The position numbers and the translations under genes are program-made. This document shows positions 58,267 through 58,785 of a stretch of 58,785 bases of DNA, in pieces. Positions within the stretch are counted from its first letter, which is position 1, and each line of letters opens with the position of its first letter. Source of the DNA: a virus. The DNA lies in IMG/VR virus record IMGVR_UViG_3300021507_000132, positions 1 to 58,785 of that record, one strand, 5' to 3'. Below the pieces are notes generated by a model that was not told where the DNA came from, did not search any database, and saw only the letters and a program-made list of their open reading frames with translations.

Positions 58267-58785
58267 TTAGTATATCAGAAAAGCCCAAATCATAAGTGCT
58301 ATAAATAGCAAAGGAATTCCAATAAGCAGCAACCAAGCACAAATTGTGTAAAAATTACAAAAATACCAGTACCAAGGTTTAAAGTCCGTTTTACTCATTT
58401 GCTCTCGTATGTCTTGCAGACTTGTAGCATAATCCATGCTTCCTTTAGGGTATTTTTGAACTTCAATGCACCTGTTTTTCAACATTTCAAAAACACGATA
58501 ATCAAGAGCAACATCATTATGCGGATTTTTAAAAAACAAAGCATAATGCCCATGTGTCATGTTTTTGTCTTTCATTTCTTTAAGAAGTTTGTCTAGCCAC
58601 ATTTCCATTTGTTCGGCATCTGCTGCTGAATATGCTTGCTCATACCAGCCTTTTACCGGCAAAGCTTGAAAGTAAGCAGCTATATATCCAATAGTACCGC
58701 CTGTAATAAACACAAGACTTATTATAATTAAACATACCACCCAATTGTCTATCAAATAGAAAACCAAATTCTCTAATCTGCTCAT
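58267..58785 (-). CDS. membrane protein, start at window edge
   Basis: 172 aa; the first codon is the last base of the window, so an upstream extension cannot be excluded. Hydrophobic helices at about 15-40 (WVVCLIIISLVFITGGTIGYIAAYF) and 145-170 (AWLLLIGIPLLFIALMIWAFL, each quoted in part), with a soluble middle domain. Unknown. Confidence 0.45.
   Translation of the reverse strand: MSRLENLVFYLIDNWVVCLIIISLVFITGGTIGYIAAYFQALPVKGWYEQAYSAADAEQMEMWLDKLLKEMKDKNMTHGHYALFFKNPHNDVALDYRVFEMLKNRCIEVQKYPKGSMDYATSLQDIREQMSKTDFKPWYWYFCNFYTICAWLLLIGIPLLFIALMIWAFLIY

Noticed and set aside
1-58785. Complete circular genome
   Set aside because: The left frame is open at base 1 and, if joined to the right end, meets a stop within 12 nt; no terminal overlap seen, so circularity cannot be decided.

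Overview
The window looks like most or all of the genome of an archaeal tailed virus (Caudoviricetes, siphovirus-like) or a provirus of one. The DNA is AT-rich. It has a complete head and tail module (large terminase, portal, protease-scaffold, HK97-type major capsid protein, connector and completion proteins, tail tube, tail chaperones, tape measure, hub and a giant adhesin). It has no sheath, rRNA or tRNA gene. Archaeal traits are a TFIIB/TFB-like cyclin-fold protein, an Hjc-like resolvase, a Pab1020/Rnl3-type RNA ligase, RNase HII, and BRE/TATA-type promoters about 25 nt upstream of start codons. The host cannot be named from the sequence.

Layout. (1) 0.3-34.5 kb, minus strand: tail tip at the left, then tape measure, tail tube, completion genes, capsid, protease, portal and terminase. 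Two unusual fusions are embedded: coiled coil + nucleotidyltransferase + ATP ligase + LigD-type phosphoesterase (21.5-24.1 kb), and metallo-beta-lactamase + adenine methyltransferase + ASCH-like domain (26.8-29.2 kb). An island at 11.8-15.8 kb interrupts the module: a TnpB-only IS605-type element, a repeat array, an IS110-like protein and three plus-strand genes. (2) 32.2-37.8 kb, mixed strands: resolvase, RNA ligase, TFB-like factor, two DNA methyltransferases, and a second repeat array. (3) 37.8-40.3 kb: an AT-rich, largely non-coding hub with iterons, inverted repeats and GC-rich hairpins, a candidate origin or control region. (4) 40.2-56.3 kb, plus strand: a long early-type operon of small proteins, including a ubiquitin-like conjugation cluster (42.5-48.8 kb), an AAA+ ATPase, a SWIM protein, an SSB-like protein and RNase HII. 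(5) 56.4-58.8 kb, minus strand: a wHTH regulator, a large inverted repeat, a strongly folded RNA-like segment, a primase-like protein and a membrane protein.

Most notable. First, a virus-borne cluster of MoxR ATPase, HExxH-VWA protein, beta-grasp Ubl, possible E2-like protein, JAMM peptidase fused to a RING-like zinc domain, and a minimal E1. Second, two degenerate arrays (13.1-13.8 and 35.6-36.6 kb) share one strict spacing grammar (GCG, GCC, CC at fixed distances, pitch about 36-45 nt) in opposite orientation; they are non-coding and A-rich, T-poor on the sense strand. Third, RNase HII is interrupted inside its catalytic motif by a 44-nt hairpin segment. Fourth, a GC-rich region at 57.4-57.65 kb folds into nested perfect stems. 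Shared promoter and palindromic operator motifs tie several operons together; the viral TFB-like protein may read one promoter class.
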